A stretch of 64,000 nucleotides of DNA from JANNRA01 sp031401035. Its GTDB lineage: Bacteria; Desulfobacterota; Binatia; HRBIN30; CADEER01. Shown here one piece after another: positions 31,468 through 40,301 of this stretch. A program made the translations under genes and the position numbers. Positions within the stretch are counted from its first letter, which is position 1. The number at the start of each line of letters is the position of its first letter. A model generated the notes under the pieces. That model saw only the letters and a program-made list of their open reading frames with translations. It ran no database searches and was not told the origin of the DNA. The stretch covers positions 1-64,000 of the forward strand of contig JANNRA010000118.1 of NCBI GenBank assembly GCA_031401035.1, in the 5' to 3' direction.

Positions 31468-32256
31468 ATGGTGATCCGCCGACGCTCCTCCTCCCCGCCG
31501 CTTCGAGTCACCCTTGGCGCACGGCTGACGCTGGCCGCACTGCTCGCACTGGTCGCCGGCTGCGACGGAAGTCAGGAGACCCTGCGCGAGTTACGCGACC
31601 AGCAGCGCGAGATTCTCACCAAGCTCACCGCCCTGGAGCAGAAGGTCGACCGCGGCGGCACGCGACCAGCCGCGCCGGCGCGCGCCAGCGGCCCGAACCC
31701 GAGCCGCACCTATGCCCTGCCGATCGGCGCCTCGCCGAGCCGAGGACCCGCCGACGCGCCCGTCACCATCGTCGAGTTCTCGGATTTTCAGTGCCCGTTC
31801 TGCGCCCGCTCGGAGGGCCTCGTCGCACAGGCGCTGCAGGCGTATCCGACCCAGGCGCGCGTCGTCTACAAACACTTCCCGCTCGTATCCATCCATCCGC
31901 AAGCCATGCCGGCGGCGCTCGCAACCGTCGCGGCCCAGCGTCAGGGAAAGTTCTGGGAGATGCACGAGTTGCTCTTCGCCAACCAGCGCGCCCTCGGCCC
32001 CGAGCAGATCGAGGAGTACGCGCGCCGCATCGGCCTCGACGTGCAGCGCTTCAAGGCCGACATCGCCTCGGACGGGGTCAAGGCGCAGGTGCAGGAGGAC
32101 ATCGAACTGGCGCGCCGCAGCGGCGTGCGCGGCACGCCGACGGTTTTCGTCAACGGCAGGTTGCTGCAGAACCGGTCGCTCGACGGGTTCAAGGAGCTCA
32201 TCGAACCGCAGCTAGCCGCCGCACGGTCGGCGACGCCAGCCGCTGCCGACCACTGA
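31468..32256 (+). CDS. DsbA-like thioredoxin-fold lipoprotein
   Basis: A 262-residue exported protein. A basic start and hydrophobic segment end in LVAGC with lipidated Cys32. Residues 35-62 are a short coiled coil (TLRELRDQQREILTKLTALEQKV). The thioredoxin/DsbA domain carries CPFC (109-112) in VEFSDFQCPFCARS and the cis-Pro loop GTPTVF. It is probably a periplasmic disulfide oxidoreductase or isomerase. The next gene encodes a Cys-rich copper-monooxygenase-like protein, and the one after a Cys-rich repeat protein, both of which would need disulfide formation. AGGAG abuts ATG 31468; GTG 31471 is an alternative. Confidence 0.9.
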   Translation: MVIRRRSSSPPLRVTLGARLTLAALLALVAGCDGSQETLRELRDQQREILTKLTALEQKVDRGGTRPAAPARASGPNPSRTYALPIGASPSRGPADAPVTIVEFSDFQCPFCARSEGLVAQALQAYPTQARVVYKHFPLVSIHPQAMPAALATVAAQRQGKFWEMHELLFANQRALGPEQIEEYARRIGLDVQRFKADIASDGVKAQVQEDIELARRSGVRGTPTVFVNGRLLQNRSLDGFKELIEPQLAAARSATPAAADH

Positions 32257-32288
32257 GCCGCTCCGATCGACCGTTCAGCCGGCCTGAA

Positions 32289-32316
32289 TTGAGGCGGCTC
32301 CTAATGACGCGATAAG
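32289..32316 (+). promoter_or_regulatory. Candidate promoter of the copper-monooxygenase-like gene
   Basis: TTGAGG (32289-32294) and GATAAG (32311-32316) with a 16-base spacer, 23 bases before ATG 32339. GGGGGA lies between them and the start as ribosome site. Sequence match only. Confidence 0.4.
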
Positions 32317-32338
32317 AACTCGTTGGGGGAAATCGATC

Positions 32339-34342
32339 ATGCGACGCAGCAGAACGACCATGCGGGGGGATCGACGACTGGCGGCGACGGCGCTGCTCGG
32401 CCTCTGCCTGTCGGCCGCCACGGCCAGCGGCGAGGACTGTGCGCAGAGCTTTACGAGCACCTTCGATGCGATCCAGGAGGTGATCTTCGAGAATCGCGGT
32501 TGCACCAGCGCCGCATGCCATGACGGCAGCGCCTCCGGCGGTCTCGATCTGCGCGCTGAGCAGGCCTACGACAGCCTGGTCAGCCAACCGGCCGCGACGG
32601 TGCCCAACTGGCAGCGCGTGCGCCCTGGAGAGAAGGACCGTAGCCTGCTGTTCGTCAACGTCGCCGCCAAGACCCTGCCCGACGACTTCACGGCACCCCT
32701 GCGGCCCATGCCGCTCGGGCCGCTGCCCGGCCTGTCGACCAATGAGATCGAGGCGCTACGGCGCTGGATCGAGGCAGGGGCACCGCGCGACGTGACGGTC
32801 GCCGGCACCGCCGATCTGCTCGACGCCTGCCTGCCGCCGCCACAGCCGATCGAGATCGAGCCGCTGCCGCCACCGCAGCCGGGCGAGGGCGTGCAGATCC
32901 GCATGCCGCGCTGGATCGTCAAGCAGAAGAGCGAGACGGAAGTCTGCTTCGCCAGCTACTACGACGTCACCGATCAGGTCCCGGAGCAGTATCGCGGCCC
33001 CAACGGCACCTTCCGCTACGGGCGTGAGACCCTGCGCCAGGACCCGCTCAGCCACCACCTCATCGTCAATCTCTACGAAGGCGTAAAGACTCCGACTGAT
33101 CCAGTGTGGGGCACATTCAAATGCCGCGGCGGCGCGCTCGACGGCCAGGTCTGCACGCCAACCGTGCTCGGCTTCTGTGGCGCCGGCGAATGCGCCAACG
33201 AAGCGCTCAAGAGCATCGCCTGCACGGGCCAATCGAATCTGCCCGGCGATGCAGGTCTCGGCGTCAACGCCTCCGGCTTTACCGGCGCGCAAGAGACCGC
33301 CCTGACCAATGAGTTGGCGCCCGGCGTGTACGGTGAGGTGCCCCTCACGGGCATGATCATCTGGAACTCACACGCCTTCAACACCACTGATCAGGACGGC
33401 AAGCTCGAGGCCTGGATCAATTTCTACTTCGCCGAGCCCGAGGACCAGCGCTACCCGCTGCGCGGTATCTTCAACACATCCAAGATCTTCGCCATGAACG
33501 TGCCGGCGTTCACGGCGCAAGAACTCTGCCAGGTCAACCCCTTTCCGCCCAACACGCAGCTGTTCGAGCTGAGCTCGCACATGCACCAGCGCGGCAAGCG
33601 TTGGCGTACATTTGAAGGCGCCTGGCGCTGCGCGGGTGGCGCCAACGCCGGCGCGCCCTGCTCGCCGTACGGCCCGGACGCGGCCTTCGAAACGCCCGAC
33701 CTGTGCGCTGGCGCGCCATGTCGATCGGCCAGGCCGCCGGCCGGGGGCGACTGCAACGCCGACCTGGTCGTCAGCATCGACGAGTTGGTGCGCAGCGTCG
33801 GCATTGCCCTCGGTGGCGCGGTGACCGACTGTCTGCGCGCCGACGTGAACGAGGACGGCGCGCTGACGGTCGACGAGATCGTCACGGCGGTACGGTCGGC
33901 CAGCGAAGCGGGCGATCGCGACCCCGACGACAGCCTGCTGTACACCAGCTTCATCTACAACGACCCGATCGTCGTCCGCTACGAACCGGCCAAGGCTCTC
34001 GGCGGCACCCACTCGGTGCCGGAGGAGCGCGCCGTCACCTACTGCGCGCTGTACGACAACGGCTATGCCGACCCGGCGCGCGTGAAGATGAAGTCCACCT
34101 CTCCGCCTACACCAATCGGTATCCCCGGCCTGCTCGGCGGCCCCTGCGCGACGCCGACGGCCTGTACCGCCGGGCTGCTTGGCTCGCCCTGCTCGGGCGC
34201 CACGCCGCAGCAGCGCCACGCCGCCTGCGACACCAGCCCCGGCGCCGGCGACGGCGTGTGCGATGCCTGTCCGCTGCTCGGGGGTGTCACGACCGAGGAC
34301 GAGATGTGCATTCTGATGGGGTCGTTCTACGTGAAGCAGTGA
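32339..34342 (+). CDS. Secreted copper type II monooxygenase-like protein with cytochrome-like and dockerin-like domains
   Basis: A 667-residue protein with a signal peptide (cleavage near ATASG, 28-31). Residues 34-165 resemble the cytochrome-c-like domain of planctomycete and myxobacterial proteins; it has C-x4-CH (Cys55, Cys60, His61), not the normal CxxCH, so haem binding is uncertain. From 187 on it resembles the peptidylglycine/dopamine monooxygenase fold: His-His at 239-240, His345 in WNSHAF, the His-Met-His at 414-416 in SSHMHQRGK, and Met656 in EDEMC, matching the CuH (three His) and CuM (two His plus Met) ligand sets. Inserted at 470-520 are two calcium-loop motifs (DCNADLVVSIDE, DVNEDGALTVDE). 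Many further Cys suggest disulfides. Substrate unknown. Stop and next start are 2 bases apart. Confidence 0.75.
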   Translation: MRRSRTTMRGDRRLAATALLGLCLSAATASGEDCAQSFTSTFDAIQEVIFENRGCTSAACHDGSASGGLDLRAEQAYDSLVSQPAATVPNWQRVRPGEKDRSLLFVNVAAKTLPDDFTAPLRPMPLGPLPGLSTNEIEALRRWIEAGAPRDVTVAGTADLLDACLPPPQPIEIEPLPPPQPGEGVQIRMPRWIVKQKSETEVCFASYYDVTDQVPEQYRGPNGTFRYGRETLRQDPLSHHLIVNLYEGVKTPTDPVWGTFKCRGGALDGQVCTPTVLGFCGAGECANEALKSIACTGQSNLPGDAGLGVNASGFTGAQETALTNELAPGVYGEVPLTGMIIWNSHAFNTTDQDGKLEAWINFYFAEPEDQRYPLRGIFNTSKIFAMNVPAFTAQELCQVNPFPPNTQLFELSSHMHQRGKRWRTFEGAWRCAGGANAGAPCSPYGPDAAFETPDLCAGAPCRSARPPAGGDCNADLVVSIDELVRSVGIALGGAVTDCLRADVNEDGALTVDEIVTAVRSASEAGDRDPDDSLLYTSFIYNDPIVVRYEPAKALGGTHSVPEERAVTYCALYDNGYADPARVKMKSTSPPTPIGIPGLLGGPCATPTACTAGLLGSPCSGATPQQRHAACDTSPGAGDGVCDACPLLGGVTTEDEMCILMGSFYVKQ

Positions 34343-34344
34343 GT

Positions 34345-35226
34345 ATGCCACGGCGCGGCGGCGGATCGGGCAGCCTTCCGATCCGCCGCCACATGGTGCG
34401 CCTCGCCCTGCTCCTGCTCGCCGCCGCCACGCCCTTCCCAACCTGGGCGCACGGCATACCGGTCGCGCTCGCCGTCTGGGGCGATTTCCCGCCCACCGTG
34501 GCACGCTGTCAGCGCGATATCGGCCGCGCCGCATCCCTTTGCGGCCTGCAGGCCTGGCGTATCCGGCGCGACTGCGCGCTGACGGCGTTGCGCGGCGCGC
34601 CATGCAACCCGGTCGCTGCCGCCGCCGCAATCGAGGCGGCGCGCCTGCGCGCGGCCGAGCGGGTGTCGTCCTCGTGTACCCCGTCGCATGCCGGCATGCT
34701 GCAGTTCCTTGACCTCTCCGAGGCGCAGCGCGATGCCGTCCGCTTCTGTCGCGAGGCCGAAGCGGCCCTGGTCTCGGTGGTCCTCGCGCCCCTGGCCAGC
34801 GACGCCGCACCCGCTTGCGCCGGCGCCGCGGCCACCGCGGCCACCCAACTGCTGGGACTTGCGTTTCAGTCGCGCCAGCGGCTGCTCGGACTCATCGCCG
34901 GACAGCCGTTCACCCCGCCCGCCAAGCGCGCACTGGTCGTCGCGTCCGACACCGCGATCGCCCGCGCCCGCACCAGTCTCGCCGCCGGCATCGTCGCGAC
35001 CTGCGGCGCCGACGTCGTCGCGGCCCTGTACGGGCGCGACGCGGACGGACTGCTGGCCGCCGTCGCAACACGGAGCGACTGCTTGGCTGGCGAGGCCTAC
35101 GCCCAAGACGGGGTCGTCTGCCCCGTATCGGAATGCGGCAACCGCATGCAGGAGCGTGCCGAGGAGTGCGACGACGGCAACGCCGACGGCGGCGACGGCT
35201 GCAGCGGCGACTGCTTGCGCGAGTGA
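34345..35226 (+). CDS. Secreted protein with C-terminal Cys-rich ECDDGN repeat
   Basis: A 293-residue exported protein of unknown function. A signal peptide lies at about 17-36 (MVRLALLLLAAATP ... WAHG); ATG 34345 or ATG 34393 could be the start. The middle 220 residues are Ala-rich helical with scattered Cys pairs. The last 35 residues hold one copy of the myxobacterial Cys-rich repeat, CGNRMQERAEECDDGN followed by GDGCSGDC. Such repeats occur on secreted or surface proteins of Myxococcota and related lineages. It follows the copper-monooxygenase-like gene by 2 bases and should be co-expressed, so it may be a partner at the cell surface. Converges on argJ with a 3-base gap. Confidence 0.75.
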   Translation: MPRRGGGSGSLPIRRHMVRLALLLLAAATPFPTWAHGIPVALAVWGDFPPTVARCQRDIGRAASLCGLQAWRIRRDCALTALRGAPCNPVAAAAAIEAARLRAAERVSSSCTPSHAGMLQFLDLSEAQRDAVRFCREAEAALVSVVLAPLASDAAPACAGAAATAATQLLGLAFQSRQRLLGLIAGQPFTPPAKRALVVASDTAIARARTSLAAGIVATCGADVVAALYGRDADGLLAAVATRSDCLAGEAYAQDGVVCPVSECGNRMQERAEECDDGNADGGDGCSGDCLRE

Positions 35227-35229
35227 CGC

Positions 35230-36438
35230 TCAGGTCCGGTAGTCGGAGTTGAAGCGGACGTAGTCGACGGTCAGGTCGCTCGCCATGCGCAAGGCTGCGC
35301 CGCGACCGGCGTGCAGGTCGAGAGTGAGCGTGAACTCGGGACGCGCCGCGATCCGATTCGCCCGCCGCTCGTTGCTGCCCACCACCTCGACGCCCCGCCG
35401 AACGATCGGCACATCGTCGAGGAACACGTCGATCCGCTCCGGATCGAAGCGGGCGCCGCTGTACCCGGCCGCGCAGACAACCCGGCCGGCGTAGGGATCG
35501 CCGCCGAAGAAGGCGCTCTTGCACAGTGGCGAGCGGGCAATCGCATCCGCCACGCGCGTCGCATCGCGGCTCGTGCGCGCTCCTCGCACGACGATATCGA
35601 CCAGTCGAGTCGCCCCCTCACCATCTTTGACCACCAGCCGCGCCACGCGCCGCAACAGTGTGGCCACGGCCGCGGCAAACGCCGGATAGCCCCGCGACCT
35701 CGTCGTCAGCGGCGGATTGCCAGCGACGCCGTTTGCCAGCACCAGGACCGTGTCGTTGGTACTCATGTCGCCGTCCACGACGATCGCATTGAGCGACCCG
35801 GGCAGCGCCGCCTGTAACGCCGACCGCAGAGCCGGGCGCGTGACCGCGGCATCGGTCAGGACATAGACCAGCAGCGTCGCCATGTTCGGCGCGATCATTC
35901 CAGCCCCCTTGGCCAGGACGGCGATGGTCGTGTCACGCCGCCCGAGGCGCACGCGCTCGATGCCGAATTTGGCAAAGGCGTCGGTCGTCATGATGCCGTC
36001 GAGCGCCGCCTGAAAGCCGTCCGGCGCCAACGCCGCGACGGCGTCGAGAACGCCAGCCCGCAGCCTTTCGCGCTGCAGTTGCACGCCGATCCGTCCGGTT
36101 GAAGACGGCACCACCAGCCGCACATCGATCCCCAATGCGCCGGCAGCCACATCGGTCATCGCGCGCGCCGCGGCGAGGCCCTCGCGACCAGTAAAGGCGT
36201 TGGCGTTGCCGCTGTTGACCAGGATCGCCTGGGCGCGACCGCCGCGCAGGCGTTCGCGCCCGATGCGCACCGGCGCCGCCTGGACCCGATTGGTAGTGAA
36301 GACACCGACCGCGGTGGCCGGGACATCGGACACGATCAACGCGACGTCGCGGCGCCCGCTCTCCTTGATCCCGCAGGCGACGCCGGCGAACCGAAAACCC
36401 GGCACCCGAATCACCGGGCGCCGCACCGCCAGCTTCAC
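35230..36438 (-). CDS. argJ: Bifunctional ornithine acetyltransferase / N-acetylglutamate synthase ArgJ
   Basis: Recycles the acetyl group between N-acetylornithine and glutamate in arginine synthesis. The 402-residue precursor begins at GTG 36438 with GGGGA just upstream. It shows GVFTTNRVQAAPV, VNSGNANAFTG (74-84), the self-cleavage site KGAGMIAPNMATLL with nucleophile Thr188, VDGDMSTNDTV and a C-terminal RFNSDYRT. The family usually reads ATML after the Thr; here ATLL, which keeps the nucleophile. It follows secA by 22 bases. No other arginine gene is in the window. Confidence 0.96.
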   Translation of the reverse strand: MKLAVRRPVIRVPGFRFAGVACGIKESGRRDVALIVSDVPATAVGVFTTNRVQAAPVRIGRERLRGGRAQAILVNSGNANAFTGREGLAAARAMTDVAAGALGIDVRLVVPSSTGRIGVQLQRERLRAGVLDAVAALAPDGFQAALDGIMTTDAFAKFGIERVRLGRRDTTIAVLAKGAGMIAPNMATLLVYVLTDAAVTRPALRSALQAALPGSLNAIVVDGDMSTNDTVLVLANGVAGNPPLTTRSRGYPAFAAAVATLLRRVARLVVKDGEGATRLVDIVVRGARTSRDATRVADAIARSPLCKSAFFGGDPYAGRVVCAAGYSGARFDPERIDVFLDDVPIVRRGVEVVGSNERRANRIAARPEFTLTLDLHAGRGAALRMASDLTVDYVRFNSDYRT

Positions 36439-36460
36439 CGCCGTCCCCGCCCGGCAGCGC

Positions 36461-39400
36461 TCACGAGCCGTGGCACTTCTTGAACTTCTTGCCGCTGCCG
36501 CACGGACACGGATCGTTGCGACCGGCTTTCGCCGGCTCGGCACGTCCGCCGCTCGCCGCGGCAGCGCTGCGGCGCGGCGAGACCACGGGCTGCGGATTCG
36601 GATCGCCGCCGCCGCTCATCGTCATCTGCGCCTCGGCGGGGCGCTGGCGCTGCTCGATCCTCTCCAGATCATCCGCCCGCACGGCCTGGACCGTGAACAC
36701 CTTCTGCACGGTATCGGTGTGCACGCGTTCGAGCATCTCCTCGAACATCGTGAACCCCTCCTTCTGGTACTCTTGGAGCGGGTTCTTCTGCGCATAGCCA
36801 CGCAGGCCGATGCCCTCCTTCAAGTGATCCATGTTGAGGAGGTGTTCCTTCCACAGCTGGTCGATCGTCTGCAGCACCACCAGCTTCTCGAGGTGGCGCA
36901 TCACCGGCGGCGTGAACCCTGCCTCGCGCTGGGCATGCATGGCGCGCGTCGCTTCGCGCAGTGCCGACTCGACATCTGGGGCCTTGAGGCGTTCACGGGC
37001 CTCCTCGGGCACCTGCAAGCGGACATTGAACTGACTGACGGTCGCCTCCTCGAACGCCGCCCAGTCCCAGCTATGTGCCGGGACATCGGCTGGCATGTAG
37101 CGGTCGACGACGCCCTCGATCACCGCATCCGTCATCTCGAAAACCTGCTCGGTAACCGTCTCGCCGCCGAGCACCTCGCGGCGCTGGGTATAGATCACCT
37201 CGCGCTGCTTGTTCATGACGTCGTCGTATTCGAGCAGGTGCTTGCGGACGTCGAAGTTGTGCGCCTCCACCTTCTGCTGGGCGTTGGCGATGGCCCGCGT
37301 GATCAGGCGATGCTCAATGGGCTCCCCTTCCTCCATGCCCAGACGCGTCATCAGTCCCTGGATGCGCTCGGCGCCGAAGATGCGCAGTAGGTCGTCCTCG
37401 AGGGAGAGGTAGAACCGCGAGGCGCCCGGATCGCCCTGGCGCCCGGCGCGGCCGCGCAGCTGATTATCGATGCGCCGGCTCTCGTGGCGTTCGGTGCCCA
37501 GGATGAACAGCCCACCGGCGTCGACGACCTGCTGGCGCTCGACGGCGCAGAGGGTGCGGTACTTGTGCAGCACCTCCCCGTAGACGCCGCGCTGCTCCTC
37601 TGGCGCGGCCTCCATCTGTTCGCGTACGTCGTCGATGACCTTGGTGTACTTGCGCCGCTCGCTCTCGTAGGCGTCGCGGGCCGCCGCCACCGCCGCCTCG
37701 AACGGCACGCGTGCCTCGGCATACGCCGCCTCGGCATCGCGATACGTCGTCTGAGCGGCCGCGTACGCCGCCGTGGCGTCGCACGCCGCTTCGCCATCGG
37801 TCGGCGGCGTCAGGATGCGCTGCATCGTACGCTCGAAGTCGGCCCGCACGCGGTCGAAGGCAGTGCGCGGCGCCACGGGGGCATTCGTGCCTCCCGCCGC
37901 ACGCAGCGCGCTGCACCAGTCGTCGAGAGCACGCTGCAGGCGCTCCTGCCCTTCGTCGCCGAAGTGCGGGCCCGTGACGTGGTCGATTTCGCGCAGCGTC
38001 TCGCAATAGCGCTCCGCCGCCGTCGCGCACGCCTCGCCAGCCTGATCACCCTGACCGAGTTGACCACGCGCTGCGTCGTAGGCCCCGCGCGCCTGCCAGA
38101 ACTCCTGGTCGAGGAAGGCGCGGTGCGCGGCGGTGAGCTCCTCGAGGGCCTTGGCCTGGTCCTCGGCGAGCGGCCCCCACTTCGGCTCGTGCGTCGCCCG
38201 GGCATCCTCGACCGCCTGATCGAAGCGGTCACGCAACTGCGCCAGAACATCCTCGTAGCGCATCCCGCCCTCGGGCAGGTTCGAGGTCCGCCGCACCCAG
38301 TCGTTCTCCATCTCGGCGCGAGCGAGGAACTCGGGATTGCCGCCGAGCAGGATGTCCGTGCCACGACCGGCCATGTTGGTGGCAATGGTCACCGTCCCCA
38401 GCCGCCCCGCCTGCGCGATGATGTTCGCCTCGGCTTCATGATTCACCGCGTTGAGAACGTTGTGCTTGACGCCGCGGCCCTTGAGCAGCTTCGACAGCTC
38501 CTCGGACTTCTCCACCGACACGGTGCCGACCAGCACCGGCTGGTGACGCTCGTGACATTCGGCGATCTGCAGCGCCACCGCGTCCATCTTTTCGCGGTGA
38601 CTCTTGTAGACGACATCGGCGTGGTCGATGCGTGACTGCCCCTTGTTCGGCGGGATGACGATGACATCGAGTTTGTAAATTTTCTTGAACTCGGCCGCCT
38701 CGGTGTCGGCGGTGCCGGTCATGCCCGCCAGCTTGCGGTACATGCGGAAGTAATTCTGGATCGTGATCGTCGCGAGCGTCTGATTCTCGCGTTCGATGCG
38801 CACGCCCTCCTTGGCCTCGACCGCTTGATGCAGGCCGTCCGACCAGCGTCGCCCAGGCATCAGCCGCCCAGTGAACTCGTCGACGATGATGACCTGGCCG
38901 TCCTTCACGAGGTAGTGGACGTCACGCTTGTAGAGCGTGTGGGCGCGCAGGGCCTGATTGACGTGGTGCAGGATATCGATGTGGTCCGGGTCGTAGAGGT
39001 TCTGAATGCTGAGCATCCGCTCGATCTTCGAGACACCGCTCTCGGTCAGGTGAACGTTGCGGCCCTTCTCGTCGACGGTGTAATCGCCCTGGGCGTCGAC
39101 AGCCGCCCGGTCCTCCTGCCGCACGTCGCCGACGGTCGTGGCGCCGCGGCGCAGCCGCGGCACGACGCGGTCGATCTGGAAGTACTTCTCGGTCGACGCC
39201 TCGGCCGGCCCGGAGATGATCAACGGGGTGCGCGCCTCGTCGATGAGGATGTTGTCGACCTCGTCGACGATGCCGAAGGCGAGCTCGCGCTGGACGTACT
39301 CATCGAGCGAGAACTTCATGTTGTCGCGCAGGTAGTCGAAACCGAACTCGTGGTTGGTGCCGTAGGTGATGTCCGCCGCATAGGCCGCCTTGCGTTCGAC

Positions 39401-40231
39401 GGGCCGCAAGTTGAGCATGCGGTAGTCCTTGACGACGAAGCTGGGGTCGAAGGCGAAGCTGGTGTCGTGCACGATCGAGGCGCAGGTGACGCCGAGGGCG
39501 TGATAAATTGGGCCCATCCACTGCACATCGCGACGCGCCAGGTAGTCGTTGACCGTCACCAGATGGACGCCGCGACCTGTGAGGGCGTTCAGATAGATCG
39601 GCAGGGTCGCCACCAGGGTTTTCCCCTCGCCGGTTTTCATTTCGGCGATGGTTCCCTTGTGCAGCACGACACCGCCGAGGATCTGCACGTCGTAGTGACG
39701 TAGGCCGGTGGTGCGCTTGGATGCCTCGCGCACACACGCAAACGCCTCGGGGAGGAGGACTTCGAGCACCGCCATCTCGGCCTGATGGAGCACGTCCTCC
39801 TGCTTGCGGATCGCGTCGCGCAGCTCATCGGCCGTCTGGCCACCACTCTCGTCACGGTCGCGCAGGGCGCTCTTCAAACGCTCGAGCTCGACCCGCTCGG
39901 CAGTGGTCTCGGTCACGATGCGTGCTCGGAAGGCGGCCGTCTTGCCGCGCAGCGCCTCGTCGTCGAGGGCCTGGATCGCGGCCTCGAAGGCGTTGGTCTG
40001 CTCCACCAGCGGACGCAGCCGCTTCAACTGGCGATCGTTGCTGCTTCCAAAGACGCGCTTTGGCTCGGCGGCGACGGCGCCACCGACCAGCCCAAGCAGG
40101 GCGCCGGCGGCGGCGAGGATGGCCGAACGGGTCCACTGGTCGATGCCGCCGAGGACCAACCCGATCGAGCCACCGACGATGATGCCGACGACGAGGCCGC
40201 CCAGTGCGGCGAGCAGGATCTTCTTACTCAT
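36461..40231 (-). CDS. secA: Protein translocase ATPase SecA, enlarged and with an N-terminal membrane hairpin
   Basis: Motor of Sec export. At 1256 residues it is far longer than the usual 840-950. The core is normal: FGSSNDRQLKRLRP (61-74), Walker A GEGKT (201-205), Walker B DEVD (323-326), DEFTGRLMPGRRWSDGLHQA, AGRGTDILLGGNP (621-633), GTERHESRRIDNQLRGRAGRQGD (split at 912-934) and the zinc-binding SEC-C tail CPCGSGKKFKKC (1242-1253). Two additions stand out. Residues 1-58 form two Gly-rich hydrophobic segments (about 5-28 and 36-54). Residues about 640-900 are an insert, mostly charged helices, where other SecAs have some 40 residues. No in-frame ATG, GTG or TTG lies between the second hydrophobic segment and the core. 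The ribosome site before ATG 40231 is weak. It lies between murI and argJ. Confidence 0.96.
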   Translation of the reverse strand: MSKKILLAALGGLVVGIIVGGSIGLVLGGIDQWTRSAILAAAGALLGLVGGAVAAEPKRVFGSSNDRQLKRLRPLVEQTNAFEAAIQALDDEALRGKTAAFRARIVTETTAERVELERLKSALRDRDESGGQTADELRDAIRKQEDVLHQAEMAVLEVLLPEAFACVREASKRTTGLRHYDVQILGGVVLHKGTIAEMKTGEGKTLVATLPIYLNALTGRGVHLVTVNDYLARRDVQWMGPIYHALGVTCASIVHDTSFAFDPSFVVKDYRMLNLRPVERKAAYAADITYGTNHEFGFDYLRDNMKFSLDEYVQRELAFGIVDEVDNILIDEARTPLIISGPAEASTEKYFQIDRVVPRLRRGATTVGDVRQEDRAAVDAQGDYTVDEKGRNVHLTESGVSKIERMLSIQNLYDPDHIDILHHVNQALRAHTLYKRDVHYLVKDGQVIIVDEFTGRLMPGRRWSDGLHQAVEAKEGVRIERENQTLATITIQNYFRMYRKLAGMTGTADTEAAEFKKIYKLDVIVIPPNKGQSRIDHADVVYKSHREKMDAVALQIAECHERHQPVLVGTVSVEKSEELSKLLKGRGVKHNVLNAVNHEAEANIIAQAGRLGTVTIATNMAGRGTDILLGGNPEFLARAEMENDWVRRTSNLPEGGMRYEDVLAQLRDRFDQAVEDARATHEPKWGPLAEDQAKALEELTAAHRAFLDQEFWQARGAYDAARGQLGQGDQAGEACATAAERYCETLREIDHVTGPHFGDEGQERLQRALDDWCSALRAAGGTNAPVAPRTAFDRVRADFERTMQRILTPPTDGEAACDATAAYAAAQTTYRDAEAAYAEARVPFEAAVAAARDAYESERRKYTKVIDDVREQMEAAPEEQRGVYGEVLHKYRTLCAVERQQVVDAGGLFILGTERHESRRIDNQLRGRAGRQGDPGASRFYLSLEDDLLRIFGAERIQGLMTRLGMEEGEPIEHRLITRAIANAQQKVEAHNFDVRKHLLEYDDVMNKQREVIYTQRREVLGGETVTEQVFEMTDAVIEGVVDRYMPADVPAHSWDWAAFEEATVSQFNVRLQVPEEARERLKAPDVESALREATRAMHAQREAGFTPPVMRHLEKLVVLQTIDQLWKEHLLNMDHLKEGIGLRGYAQKNPLQEYQKEGFTMFEEMLERVHTDTVQKVFTVQAVRADDLERIEQRQRPAEAQMTMSGGGDPNPQPVVSPRRSAAAASGGRAEPAKAGRNDPCPCGSGKKFKKCHGS

Positions 40232-40301
40232 GGATGGTGAGGTGCCTCATGGAACGCCCCATGGTGCGTCTCGGGTAGCAAAAGATCAAGGTCGGGTCCG
40301 C

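Noticed and set aside
40224..40262. A 12-codon leader reading frame that overlaps the secA start (minus strand), reminiscent of a SecM-like regulator
   Set aside because: No ribosome site, no arrest-type motif and far shorter than SecM; ATG-to-stop runs of this size occur by chance.
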